The notes under the pieces: model-generated
Told to the model about the DNA's origin: nothing
The model's database searches: none
Seen by the model: the letters and a program-made list of their open reading frames with translations, nothing else
Origin: Actinotalea endophytica
GTDB lineage: Bacteria; Actinomycetota; Actinomycetes; Actinomycetales; Cellulomonadaceae
Assembly (NCBI RefSeq): GCF_025717005.1
Contig: NZ_JAOVZU010000013.1
Span: 1 to 64,000, forward strand
Reading direction: 5' to 3'
DNA length: 64,000 nucleotides
Part shown: piece by piece, positions 43,100 through 52,091 of the stretch
Layout: each line of letters starts with the position of its first letter
Position numbering within the stretch: position 1 is the first letter of the stretch
Program-made: the position numbers and the translations under genes

Positions 43100-43117
43100 T
43101 ATACCCCCGGGGGTATA
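43100..43117. promoter_or_regulatory. CsoR/CstR-type operator upstream of rhodanese
   Basis: TATACCCCCGGGGGTATA is a perfect 18-bp palindrome and overlaps the rhodanese -10 box, so binding would block transcription directly. Confidence 0.75.
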
Positions 43118-43121
43118 TACT
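43116..43121 (+). promoter_or_regulatory. -10 box of the rhodanese gene (leaderless)
   Basis: TATACT, 7 nt before the ATG at 43129; shares bases with the operator. No SD precedes the ATG. Confidence 0.5.
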
Positions 43122-43128
43122 CCTCGCC

Positions 43129-43563
43129 ATGACCCAGCGTTCCCGTCTCCTGCGCGGTGTGGCCGCAGCCGCCTTCGGCGTCGCCATCGCCGTGTCCGCC
43201 GCCGGCTGCTCGTCCTCGGCCGAGGGCACCAGCCAGTCCACCTCCGCCGCCACCCTCTCCGTGGTCGACTTCGCCAAGCGCGTCGCCACCGACGGCGTGG
43301 TCACCATCGACGTGCGCACTCCCGAGGAGTACGCCTCCGGCCACCTGCCGGGAGCGATCAACATCGACGTCGAGGCGGCCGACTTCGCCGACCAGGTGGC
43401 CAAGCTCGACCACACGGCTCCCTACGCGCTCTACTGCCGGACGGGCAACCGCTCCGGCATGGCGATGGGGATCATGGCCGACGAGGGCTTCACCGACCTC
43501 GCCCACCTCGACGGCGGGATCACCGACTGGGCCCAGCAGGGCGGCACGATCGTCACCAACTGA
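43129..43563 (+). CDS. Rhodanese-domain lipoprotein
   Basis: 144 residues: lipobox AAGC27, a Ser/Thr linker, then a single rhodanese domain with catalytic C104 in the loop C-R-T-G-N-R-S and VTIDVRTPEEYASGHL. Anchored outside the membrane, it could transfer sulfane sulfur from thiosulfate or polysulfide at the cell surface, feeding the SQR/TusE/DsrE2 module just upstream. Own promoter and operator. Confidence 0.9.
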   Translation: MTQRSRLLRGVAAAAFGVAIAVSAAGCSSSAEGTSQSTSAATLSVVDFAKRVATDGVVTIDVRTPEEYASGHLPGAINIDVEAADFADQVAKLDHTAPYALYCRTGNRSGMAMGIMADEGFTDLAHLDGGITDWAQQGGTIVTN

Positions 43564-43652
43564 GTGACGCGCAGGGCCCGGCCGGACCGGGTCCGCCGAC
43601 TCGGCGCACGATCGGCCGGGCGCTCGGCCGGGACTGCTGGCAAGGTTGTCGC

Positions 43653-45770
43653 ATGCAGATCTGGCCCGGTCGGCCGTACCCGCTGGGTGCCACCTTCGAC
43701 GGCAGCGGCACCAACGTCGCGGTGTTCTCCGAGGTCGCCGAGCGCATCGAGCTGTGCCTCTTCGACGCCGACGGCGCCGAGACCCGCGTCGACCTGCCCG
43801 AGGTCGACGCCTTCGTCTGGCACGGCTACGTCCCCGACATGCACCCCGGGCAGCGCTACGGCTTCCGTGTGCACGGGCCGTACGAGCCCGAGCACGGCCA
43901 TCGCTGCAACCCCGCGAAGCTCCTCCTCGACCCCTACGCCAAGGCGATCGACGGACAGGTCGACGGGGACCAGGCGCTCTACTCCTACGACTTCGGCGAC
44001 CCCGACTCGCTGAACGCCGAGGACTCGGCCGGGCACACCATGACCTCGGTCGTGGTCAACCCGTACTTCGACTGGGGCCACGACCGCCCGCCGAACCACG
44101 GCTACCACGAGACCGTGATCTACGAGGCGCACGTCAAGGGCCTCTCCGCGCTGCACCCCGACGTCCCCGAACGGCTCCGCGGCTCCTACGCCGGCCTGGG
44201 GCACCCGGCCGTCGTCGACCACCTCGTCGAGCTCGGCATCACGGCCGTCGAGCTCATGCCCGTCCACCAGTTCGTCAACGACCCGACCCTGCAGGACAAG
44301 GGTCTGTCGAACTACTGGGGCTACAACACGATCGGCTTCTTCGCGCCGCACAACGGCTACTCCTCCTCGACCGTCCCGGGCGGGCAGGTCCAGGAGTTCA
44401 AGCAGATGGTCAAGACCCTGCACGAGGCCGACATCGAGGTGATCCTCGACGTCGTCTACAACCACACCGCCGAGGGCAACCACCTCGGCCCGACCCTCTG
44501 CTTCCGCGGCCTGGACAACGCCGCCTACTACCGGCTCGTCGACGACGACCCCGTGCACTACTACGACACGACCGGCACCGGTAACTCGCTCCTGATGCGG
44601 CACCCTCACGTGCTCCAGCTGCTGATGGACTCGATGCGGTACTGGGTCAACGAGATGCACGTCGACGGGTTCCGCTTCGACCTCGCGGCGACCCTCGCCC
44701 GTCAGTTCCACGAGGTCGACCGGCTGAGCGCGTTCTTCGACCTGGTCCAGCAGGACCCGGTGATCAGCCAGGTGAAGCTCATCGCCGAGCCCTGGGACCT
44801 GGGCGAGGGCGGCTACCAGGTCGGTGGGTTCCCGCCGCTGTGGACCGAGTGGAACGGCCGCTACCGCGACACCGTGCGCGACTTCTGGCGCGGCGAGCCC
44901 GCGACGCTCGCGGAGTTCGCCAGCCGGCTGTCCGGCTCGGCCGACCTGTACGAGCACACCGGTCGCCGTCCGATCGCGTCGATCAACTTCGTCACCGCCC
45001 ACGACGGGTTCACCCTCACCGACCTGGTGTCGTACAACGAGAAGCACAACCAGGCGAACGGCGAGGGCAACGCCGACGGCGAGAGCCACAACCGTTCCTG
45101 GAACTGCGGCACCGAGGGCCCCACGACCGATCGCGCCGTGCAGACCCTGCGACGGCGCCAGCGGCGCAACTTCCTCACCACGCTGCTGCTCTCCCAGGGC
45201 GTCCCGATGCTGAGCCACGGCGACGAGCTCGGACGCACCCAGCTCGGCAACAACAACGGCTACTGCCAGGACAACGAGCTCACCTGGATCGACTGGGACC
45301 TCGACCGGAACCAGACCTCGTTGCTGGACTTCACCCGCCACGCCGTGCGCCTTCGCCGCGAGCACCCCGTGCTGCGCCGGCGCAGGTTCTTCGCCGGGCG
45401 CCCGGACCACGGTGGCGAGTCGGAGCTCGGCGACATCGCGTGGCTGACCACCACCGGTGAGCACATGGCCGACGAGGACTGGTCGGAGAGCCACGCCAAG
45501 GCGTTCCAGGTCTGGCTCAACGGCGAGGCGATCGCCGAGCCCGACACCCGCGGCGAGCCCATCGTCGACGACAGCTTCCTGATGCTGTTCAACGCCGCGG
45601 AGCACGGCGTGCAGTTCACGCTGCCCGGGCCCGACTACGGCGAGAAGTGGACGTGCGAGCTCGACACGTCCATCTCGCTCGCCGAGGGGAAGGTCGTCGC
45701 GGCAGGGTCGACCCTGACCCTCGCCGGTCGGTGCTGCCTGGTCCTGAGCCGGAAGGCCACCACGTCGTGA
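43653..45770 (+). CDS. Glycogen debranching enzyme GlgX/TreX
   Basis: 705 residues, GH13 isoamylase type: N-terminal CBM48-like domain (PLGATFDGSGTNVAVFS), then the barrel with nucleophile D343 (VDGFRFDLAA), acid E379 (IAEPWDLGEGGYQVG) and transition-state Asp in TAHDGFTL. Removes alpha-1,6 branches of glycogen or limit dextrin. Here it leads treY-treZ, so it works as TreX, supplying linear maltooligosaccharides for trehalose synthesis. Stop overlaps the treY GTG. Confidence 0.93.
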   Translation: MQIWPGRPYPLGATFDGSGTNVAVFSEVAERIELCLFDADGAETRVDLPEVDAFVWHGYVPDMHPGQRYGFRVHGPYEPEHGHRCNPAKLLLDPYAKAIDGQVDGDQALYSYDFGDPDSLNAEDSAGHTMTSVVVNPYFDWGHDRPPNHGYHETVIYEAHVKGLSALHPDVPERLRGSYAGLGHPAVVDHLVELGITAVELMPVHQFVNDPTLQDKGLSNYWGYNTIGFFAPHNGYSSSTVPGGQVQEFKQMVKTLHEADIEVILDVVYNHTAEGNHLGPTLCFRGLDNAAYYRLVDDDPVHYYDTTGTGNSLLMRHPHVLQLLMDSMRYWVNEMHVDGFRFDLAATLARQFHEVDRLSAFFDLVQQDPVISQVKLIAEPWDLGEGGYQVGGFPPLWTEWNGRYRDTVRDFWRGEPATLAEFASRLSGSADLYEHTGRRPIASINFVTAHDGFTLTDLVSYNEKHNQANGEGNADGESHNRSWNCGTEGPTTDRAVQTLRRRQRRNFLTTLLLSQGVPMLSHGDELGRTQLGNNNGYCQDNELTWIDWDLDRNQTSLLDFTRHAVRLRREHPVLRRRRFFAGRPDHGGESELGDIAWLTTTGEHMADEDWSESHAKAFQVWLNGEAIAEPDTRGEPIVDDSFLMLFNAAEHGVQFTLPGPDYGEKWTCELDTSISLAEGKVVAAGSTLTLAGRCCLVLSRKATTS

Positions 45771-48277
45771 GTGATCGCGGACCGGGCCGGCGTCGTCCCC
45801 CCGAGGGGCGGGTCGTCCCGACCTCGACCTACCGCGTCCAGCTCGGCCCGGGTCTCGACCTCGACGCCGTCGCCGCCCACGTCGGCTACCTCGCCGGGCT
45901 GGGCGTCTCCCACGTCTACCTCTCCCCCGTGCTCCAGGCGGCCCCGGGCTCGACCCACGGCTACGACGTGGTCGACCACGACGCGATCTCCCCCGAGCTC
46001 GGTGGCCGGGCCGCCCTCGACCGGCTCGCCGCGGCCGCCCGCGACGCGGGCCTCGGGCTCGTGGTCGACATCGTGCCCAACCACATGGCCGTGCCCACCC
46101 CCGCGTACCACAACCGTGCGCTGTGGTCGGTGCTCTCCGAGGGCCCGGTGTCGGAGTTCGCCCACTGGTTCGACGTGGACTGGTCGGCCGGCGAGGGCGC
46201 CCTGCTCATGCCGGTGCTCGGCCGTCGGATCGGGGCCGTCCTCGGCGACGGCGAGCTCACCCTGGACGAGATCACCCTGCCCGGCGACGACGTGCCCCAG
46301 CCGGTGCTGCGCTACTACGACCACGTCTTCCCGATCCGACCCGGCACGGAGGCGCTGCCGCTGGCCGACCTGGTCGCCGCGCAGCACTACCGGCTCGCTT
46401 ACTGGCGGGTGGCCGACGAGGAGCTCAACTACCGGCGGTTCTTCGACGTCGGCACCCTCGCCGCGATCCGGGTGGAGGACGAGGAGGTCTTCGCCGCGAC
46501 GCATCGCCAGATCGTGGGCCTCGTGACCGACGGTGTGGTGGACGGCCTGCGGATCGACCATCCCGACGGGCTCGCCGACCCGCAGGGCTACCTCGCCCGG
46601 CTGGCCGAGGTCACCGACGACGCCTGGGTCGTGGTCGAGAAGATCCTGGCGCCCGCCGAGGAGCTGCCGGACGACTGGCCGACGGCCGGCACCACCGGCT
46701 ACGAGGCACTGTGGCGGATCCAGCAGGTGTTCGTCGACCCCGCCGGCGGGGGTGAGCTCGGCGCCCTCATGCACCAGCTCACCGGCGACACCGCCGACGC
46801 GCTCCCCTCGGTCGTCGAGCAGGCCAAGCGGGAGGTGGTCGCCGGACCGCTGTACGCCGAGGTGCACCGGCTCGCCGAGCTCGCCGCCGAGATCTGTGCC
46901 GACGACGTCCGGCTGCGCGACCACACCCGGCGTTCGCTGCAGGACTGTCTGATCGAGCTCCTGGTCGCCGCGGACCGCTACCGGTACTACGTGGTGCCCG
47001 GCGAGCCGATGGCCGCCGAGGCCCGGTCCGCGTTCGGGGAGGCGGTCGAGGTGGCCCGGTCCCGGCTCGAGCCGAACCGGCAGGAGACCATGGACCTGCT
47101 GGCCGAGATGCTGCTCGGCAAGGAGTCGGGCTCGGCCGGCCGGACCCGCGAGCCGCGGCGCGACGAGCTCGTCGTCCGCTTCCAGCAGACCTGCGGCGCC
47201 GTGATGGCCAAGGGCGTCGAGGACACCGCCTTCTACCGCTGGACGCACCTGGTCGGGCTCTGCGAGGTCGGTGGCGCACCGGAACGCTTCGCGATCTCGC
47301 CCGAGGAGCTGCACGCCTGGGCCGCGCACGCCCAGGTGCACGCCCCGGTCGCGATGACGACCCTGTCCACCCACGACACCAAGCGCAGCGAGGACACCCG
47401 AGCCCGGCTCGGCGTGCTGTCCGAGCTCCCGGCCGCGTGGACGGCACTGGTCCAGCACGTGCGCGACGCGACGGCCCCGCTGCGGCCGGCACTCCTGGAC
47501 GGGCGGACCGAGTCGCTCCTCTGGCAGACGCTGGCGGCAACCTGGACCGACGGTCCGCTCGCGGCGGACCGCCTGAACCAGTACCTGACCAAGGCCATCC
47601 GGGAGGCGAAGGAGCACACCAGCTGGACCACCCCGGACGAGGCCTACGAGCAGGCGGTCCTCGGCTTCGCGGCGGCCGCCCTCGAGCACCCGGACGTGCT
47701 CGACACCTTCGAGTCGTGGGCGCGTCGCACGGCGCCCGGGGTCCGCGCGGCGACCCTCGGCCAGAAGCTCGTGCAGCTCACCCTGCCCGGTGTCCCGGAC
47801 GTGTACCAGGGCACCGAGTCCGTGTCGGTCGCGCTGGTGGACCCGGACAACCGGCGCCCGGTCGACCACGCGGCGCTCAGCGACGCGCTGACCCGCCTCG
47901 ACGCGGGTGAGGCGCCACGGGACCTGGCCGAGGAGAAGCTCCTCGTGACGTCGCGCGCGCTCCGGCTGCGTCGTGCCCACCCGGAGGCGTTCATCGGGCC
48001 GCAGTCCGGCTACCTGCCCCTGCCGTCCTCGTCGGGGCACGCGCTGGCGTTCAGCCGGACGCTGGCGGACACCCCGGTCGCGGTCACGATCGCGACCCGG
48101 CTCGCGCTGTCCCTCGACCGCTTGGGCGGCTGGGGCACCCACACGGTCGCGCTGCCCGAAGGGGCCTGGCACGACCTGCTGACCGATCGCGTCGTCCCCG
48201 GCGGCCTGGTGCCGCTCGGCGAGCTGCTCGACGCCCTCCCGGTCGCCCTGCTCGTCCCGGCCCAGGACCGCGGATGA
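45767..48277 (+). CDS. treY: Maltooligosyl trehalose synthase TreY
   Basis: 836 residues. STYRVQLGPGLDLDAVAAHVGYLAGLGVSH-type N-terminus, GLVVDIVPNHMAV, and VDGLRIDHPDGLADP with the catalytic Asp are characteristic. Converts the reducing end of maltooligosaccharides to a trehalosyl unit. GTG start overlaps the TreX stop and the stop overlaps treZ ATG, so the three enzymes are made in a coupled way. Confidence 0.93.
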   Translation: MSDRGPGRRRPPEGRVVPTSTYRVQLGPGLDLDAVAAHVGYLAGLGVSHVYLSPVLQAAPGSTHGYDVVDHDAISPELGGRAALDRLAAAARDAGLGLVVDIVPNHMAVPTPAYHNRALWSVLSEGPVSEFAHWFDVDWSAGEGALLMPVLGRRIGAVLGDGELTLDEITLPGDDVPQPVLRYYDHVFPIRPGTEALPLADLVAAQHYRLAYWRVADEELNYRRFFDVGTLAAIRVEDEEVFAATHRQIVGLVTDGVVDGLRIDHPDGLADPQGYLARLAEVTDDAWVVVEKILAPAEELPDDWPTAGTTGYEALWRIQQVFVDPAGGGELGALMHQLTGDTADALPSVVEQAKREVVAGPLYAEVHRLAELAAEICADDVRLRDHTRRSLQDCLIELLVAADRYRYYVVPGEPMAAEARSAFGEAVEVARSRLEPNRQETMDLLAEMLLGKESGSAGRTREPRRDELVVRFQQTCGAVMAKGVEDTAFYRWTHLVGLCEVGGAPERFAISPEELHAWAAHAQVHAPVAMTTLSTHDTKRSEDTRARLGVLSELPAAWTALVQHVRDATAPLRPALLDGRTESLLWQTLAATWTDGPLAADRLNQYLTKAIREAKEHTSWTTPDEAYEQAVLGFAAAALEHPDVLDTFESWARRTAPGVRAATLGQKLVQLTLPGVPDVYQGTESVSVALVDPDNRRPVDHAALSDALTRLDAGEAPRDLAEEKLLVTSRALRLRRAHPEAFIGPQSGYLPLPSSSGHALAFSRTLADTPVAVTIATRLALSLDRLGGWGTHTVALPEGAWHDLLTDRVVPGGLVPLGELLDALPVALLVPAQDRG

Positions 48278-50073
48278 CCTCACCGGACGGATGGAGCGAC
48301 CGCGGGTGGCTGCCCCGGGTCTGGGCACCGGGTGCTGGCTCGGTCACGCTGCACCACGGCCCCGGAGGGATCGAGGCGTCCCGCCCGATGACGCGCCTCG
48401 AGGCCGGCTGGTGGACGAGCGACGTCGCGCTCGGCCACGGCACCGACTACGCGTTCGCCCCGGACGGCGCCGACCCGCTCCCCGACCCGCGCAGCGCGTG
48501 GCAGCCGCACGGGGTGCACGGCCCGAGCCGGGTGTTCGACCCTCGGCGGCACACCTGGACCGACGCCGACTGGACCGGCGTCGACGCCCGCGGTGCGGTC
48601 GCCTACGAGCTGCACGTCGGCACGTTCACGCCCGAAGGCACGCTCGACGCGGCGATCGGACGGCTCGACCATCTCGTCGCCCTCGGCGTGCAGCTCGTCG
48701 AGCTGATGCCGCTCGCCGCGTTCCCGGGCGTGGCCGGGTGGGGCTACGACGGGGTGGCGCTCTATGCGGTGCACGACCCCTACGGCGGCCCGGCGGCGCT
48801 GCAGCGGTTCGTCGACGCGGCGCACCGGGCGGGCATCGGTGTGTGCCTCGACGTGGTCTACAACCATCTCGGCCCGTCCGGGAACTACCTCATGCAGTTC
48901 GGGCCCTACTTCACCGACACCCACGAGACACCGTGGGGCTGGGCGGTCAACCTTGACGCGCCGCACGCCGCCGGCATGCGATCGTTCCTGATCGACAACG
49001 CGACCCGGTGGCTGCGCGACTTCCACCTGGACGCGCTGCGCCTGGACGCGGTGCACGCCCTCGCCGACGACTCCGAGCGGCACCTGCTCGCCGAGCTCGC
49101 CGACGCCGTCGCGCTGCTCGCCGCGGAGCTCGGCCGTCCGCTGTCCCTGGTCGCCGAGTCGGACCTGAACGACGCGACGATGGTCACGCCCACGGCCGAG
49201 GGCGGCCTCGGGATGACCGCCCAGTGGGCGGACGACGTGCACCACGCCCTGCACGCCTGGGTCACCGGCGAGCGGCACGGCTACTACGGCGACTTCGGCG
49301 ACGCGGCCACGCTCGCGCACGCCCTGACCCGGGTGTTCGTGCACGAGGGTGGTTGGTCGACGTTCCGCGGCCGACCCTGGGGTGCCCCCGTGCCGCCCGG
49401 GACCGACGGGCACCGGTTCGTCGTGTTCGCCCAGAACCACGACCAGGTCGGCAACCGCGCGCTCGGTGACCGGCCCTCGGCCCGACTCGCCCCCGCTCTG
49501 CTGGCGCTCGAGGCCGCCGCGGTGCTCACCTCGCCGTTCACCCCGATGCTCTTCATGGGCGAGGAGTGGGGTGCCCGGACCCCGTTCCAGTTCTTCACCG
49601 ACCACGCCGAGCCGGACCTCGTCGAGGGCATCCGACGCGGCCGCGCGCAGGAGTTCGCCGGTCACGGCTGGGAGGAGCTCTACGGCGGTCCCCCCGACGT
49701 GCCCGACCCCCAGTCCCCCGCGACGGTCGAGGCGAGCCGCCTGGACTGGTCCGAGCCGGAACACCCGGACCACGCACGCATGCTCACCTGGTACCGGACG
49801 CTCGTCGCACTGCGCGCGAACGAACCGGACCTCGCATCGGGCGACCTCGACACCACCGGCGCCGTCGCCGCACCCGACGGCACCTGGGTGGTCCTGCACC
49901 GAGGTCGCCTACGGGTCGTCCTGCACCGGGGGGACGGCCCGACGAGGGTGCCGCTCGGCGGCACGGCCGTCGAGGTGCTCGCTGCCTGGGAGCCGCTCGA
50001 GGCCGGCCTGCAGCACGTCACGCTCCGCGGGCCCGGGGCCGCCGTCGTCCGTGTGTCCGAGGAGGACCGATGA
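48274..50073 (+). CDS. treZ: Maltooligosyltrehalose trehalohydrolase TreZ
   Basis: 599 residues, GH13 with N-terminal CBM48-like domain (VWAPGAGSVTLHH), LVELMPLAAFPGVAGWGYDGV, catalytic Asp in ALRLDAVHAL, acid Glu in LVAESDLND and FAQNHDQVGNR. Releases trehalose from the TreY product. Coupled to treY upstream and ppk2 downstream by ATGA overlaps. Confidence 0.93.
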   Translation: MTSPDGWSDRGWLPRVWAPGAGSVTLHHGPGGIEASRPMTRLEAGWWTSDVALGHGTDYAFAPDGADPLPDPRSAWQPHGVHGPSRVFDPRRHTWTDADWTGVDARGAVAYELHVGTFTPEGTLDAAIGRLDHLVALGVQLVELMPLAAFPGVAGWGYDGVALYAVHDPYGGPAALQRFVDAAHRAGIGVCLDVVYNHLGPSGNYLMQFGPYFTDTHETPWGWAVNLDAPHAAGMRSFLIDNATRWLRDFHLDALRLDAVHALADDSERHLLAELADAVALLAAELGRPLSLVAESDLNDATMVTPTAEGGLGMTAQWADDVHHALHAWVTGERHGYYGDFGDAATLAHALTRVFVHEGGWSTFRGRPWGAPVPPGTDGHRFVVFAQNHDQVGNRALGDRPSARLAPALLALEAAAVLTSPFTPMLFMGEEWGARTPFQFFTDHAEPDLVEGIRRGRAQEFAGHGWEELYGGPPDVPDPQSPATVEASRLDWSEPEHPDHARMLTWYRTLVALRANEPDLASGDLDTTGAVAAPDGTWVVLHRGRLRVVLHRGDGPTRVPLGGTAVEVLAAWEPLEAGLQHVTLRGPGAAVVRVSEEDR

Positions 50074-50921
50074 GCAAGAACCCGTGGGACGTCCACCCCG
50101 TGCAGGCGCTGCGCGCCGGGCCCGGGTTCGACCTGTCGACGTTCGACCCGTCCGCCACGCCCGGCTGGTCGGACGACCGCGACGACGGCGAGGAGCGGAT
50201 GGCCGAGCAGGGCGCGCGTCTGGCGGACCTGCAGGAGATGCTCTTCGCCGAGGGACGCAGCGGCGGCGCGCGCAGCGTCCTGCTCGTGCTGCAGGGCATG
50301 GACACCACCGGCAAGGGCGGGATCGTCCGGCACGTGGTCGGCATGGTCGACCCGCAGGGCGTGGACCACGCGTCGTTCGGCAAGCCGACGCCCGAGGAGC
50401 TGGCCCACCACTACCTGTGGCGGATCCGCAACGCGCTGCCCCGCCCGGGCCGGCTCGGGGTCTTCGACCGGTCGCACTACGAGGACGTGCTCGTCGTGCG
50501 GGTGGAGAACCTCGTGCCGCCGGACGTGTGGGGCCAGCGGTACGACGAGATCAACGCCTTCGAGGCCGAGCTGGTCGGGTCCGGCACCGCGATCGTCAAG
50601 GTCGCGCTGATGGTCTCGCTCGACGAGCAGCGCTCGAGGCTCGGCGAACGCCTCGAGCGGCCCGACAAGTACTGGAAGTACAACCCGGCCGACCTCGACG
50701 CCCGCGCCAAGTGGCCCGACTACCGCGAGGCGTACCAGGCGCTCCTGGACCGCACGTCGACCGAGATCGCCCCGTGGTTCGTGGTGCCGGCCAACCGCAA
50801 GTGGTACGCGCGCCTCGCCGTCACCGAGCTGCTCGTGGACGCGTTCGAGCGCCTCGGGCTGCGCTGGCCCGCCGCGGAGTTCGACGTGGAGGTCGAGAAG
50901 GACCGCCTCGAGAACTCCTGA
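50070..50921 (+). CDS. Polyphosphate kinase 2 family protein
   Basis: 283 residues with Walker A G-M-D-T-T-G-K-G-G (76-84), the lid region and Walker B-like VFDRSHYEDV (about 129-138), the PPK2 (AMP/ADP phosphotransferase) hallmarks. Uses polyphosphate to phosphorylate nucleotides, or the reverse. Overlap with treZ is notable, since trehalose and polyphosphate are both stress reserves. Ends just before a strong hairpin. Confidence 0.9.
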   Translation: MSKNPWDVHPVQALRAGPGFDLSTFDPSATPGWSDDRDDGEERMAEQGARLADLQEMLFAEGRSGGARSVLLVLQGMDTTGKGGIVRHVVGMVDPQGVDHASFGKPTPEELAHHYLWRIRNALPRPGRLGVFDRSHYEDVLVVRVENLVPPDVWGQRYDEINAFEAELVGSGTAIVKVALMVSLDEQRSRLGERLERPDKYWKYNPADLDARAKWPDYREAYQALLDRTSTEIAPWFVVPANRKWYARLAVTELLVDAFERLGLRWPAAEFDVEVEKDRLENS

Positions 50922-50922
50922 G

Positions 50923-50959
50923 GGACCGGTCGACGGCGGCCGGGCGAGCCGACCGGTCC
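50923..50959. terminator. Hairpin terminator between convergent operons
   Basis: Perfect 10-bp arms GGACCGGTCG (50923-50932) and CGACCGGTCC (50950-50959), 17-nt loop, 1 nt after the PPK2 stop. It also faces the flippase-like gene stop at 50974. Confidence 0.65.
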
Positions 50960-50973
50960 ACCGACGACGCGCG

Positions 50974-52068
50974 CTAGCCCGTAGCCGGCTCGACCGCGCC
51001 CCGGACCCGCCGCAGCTCCACGAGCGGGACGAGACCGGCGATCAGCGGCACGAGCTGGATGCACACCCGCCAGACGATCATGCCGGCCACCAGCGCGGCC
51101 GGGTCCGCCGTGCTGCGGTCGGCGATCAGCGCGACCACCGCGGCGTCCAGGATGCCGAGCCCGAGGAACGGCGTCGCCATGAGCAGGTACATGGACATGA
51201 ACGACGCGACGATCACCAGCAGCGGAGCCTCGGAGGGCGGCACGCCGAGGAACCGCAGCGCCGCGACCAGGATGAGCGACTCGGTGACCACCATCATCGC
51301 GAGCGATCCGCTCGCCCAGCCCCAGTACCGCTCCCACCGGCCCGCGACGTTGCCGTGGAAGTCGACGAGCCGCTGCTCCATCGCCTCGGGACCCGGCAGG
51401 CTCGGCCGGATCCGCTGACCCACCCGCCCGAGCAGCCGCCCGAGCGCCGCCGCGGACGACGACCCGCGGAAGAGCACGACGAGCGCGACCACGATGACCG
51501 TCGCCGCAAGGCCGGACACCACGGCGGTCCAGCCGACGGCCGTCTCGTCCCCGACCGTCCAGAGCATCAGCACCGCGCCCACCACCGGGACGGTCAGTCG
51601 CACCGCGTAGAAGAGCACCGAGTTCAGCACCAGCCCGGCGAGCCCGCGCGCCACGTCGATGCCCCATGCCCGGAACAGGGCGGCCCGCGCGACGATGTCG
51701 GCCGGCGCCGGCGTGACCGTCGCGACGAGCACGCCCACCAGGTCGTTCGCCACGGCACGCCGGATGCCGAGCCCCTCGGTGAACAGGGCCAGCGGTGTCG
51801 AGGAGAAGAGCTGCCGCACGGCGACCAGGGCAAGGAGCACCAGGACCTGCCACCAGCTGAGCTGCCCCAGCGCGTGACCGACGGCCGGCCAGTCGACGTT
51901 GCGCAGCACCCGCACCACGTACCAGACGATCCCCGCGAGCGCGGCCCACAGGACGGCGCGGAGGATCGCGGCAAGGATCAGCCGACGACGACTGCGCGCG
52001 GTCAGGAGGGGCGGACCGGGGTCCGGTCGGCCGTTCTCGACGGGACCCGACGGCTCGGCTGGCAGCAC
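50974..52068 (-). CDS. LPG synthase TM-region/AglD-like membrane protein
   Basis: 364 residues, about eight helices, with NDLVGVLVATVTPAPADIVARAALF and the late MATPFLGLGILDAAVVALI segment as in UPF0104/lysylphosphatidylglycerol synthase TM-domain proteins. Usually a lipid flippase; there is no catalytic aminoacyl transferase domain here. GTG at 52068 follows a TAGCAT -10 box by 6 nt. Confidence 0.78.
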   Translation of the reverse strand: MLPAEPSGPVENGRPDPGPPLLTARSRRRLILAAILRAVLWAALAGIVWYVVRVLRNVDWPAVGHALGQLSWWQVLVLLALVAVRQLFSSTPLALFTEGLGIRRAVANDLVGVLVATVTPAPADIVARAALFRAWGIDVARGLAGLVLNSVLFYAVRLTVPVVGAVLMLWTVGDETAVGWTAVVSGLAATVIVVALVVLFRGSSSAAALGRLLGRVGQRIRPSLPGPEAMEQRLVDFHGNVAGRWERYWGWASGSLAMMVVTESLILVAALRFLGVPPSEAPLLVIVASFMSMYLLMATPFLGLGILDAAVVALIADRSTADPAALVAGMIVWRVCIQLVPLIAGLVPLVELRRVRGAVEPATG

Positions 52069-52074
52069 CCGGCC

Positions 52075-52080
52075 ATGCTA
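52075..52080 (-). promoter_or_regulatory. -10 box of the flippase-like gene (leaderless)
   Basis: TAGCAT on the minus strand, 6 nt before the GTG at 52068. Confidence 0.45.
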
Positions 52081-52091
52081 GGGGTTCGTGA

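Noticed and set aside
40893-43415. 840-codon minus-strand frame across SQR, TusE, DsrE2 and rhodanese
   Set aside because: Spans four well-recognised plus-strand genes, their spacers and a terminator; no plausible protein features.
43431-48328. Very long minus-strand frames opposite glgX/treX and treY
   Set aside because: Antisense shadows created by GC-rich third positions; they lack family motifs, while the plus-strand frames have complete GH13 active sites.
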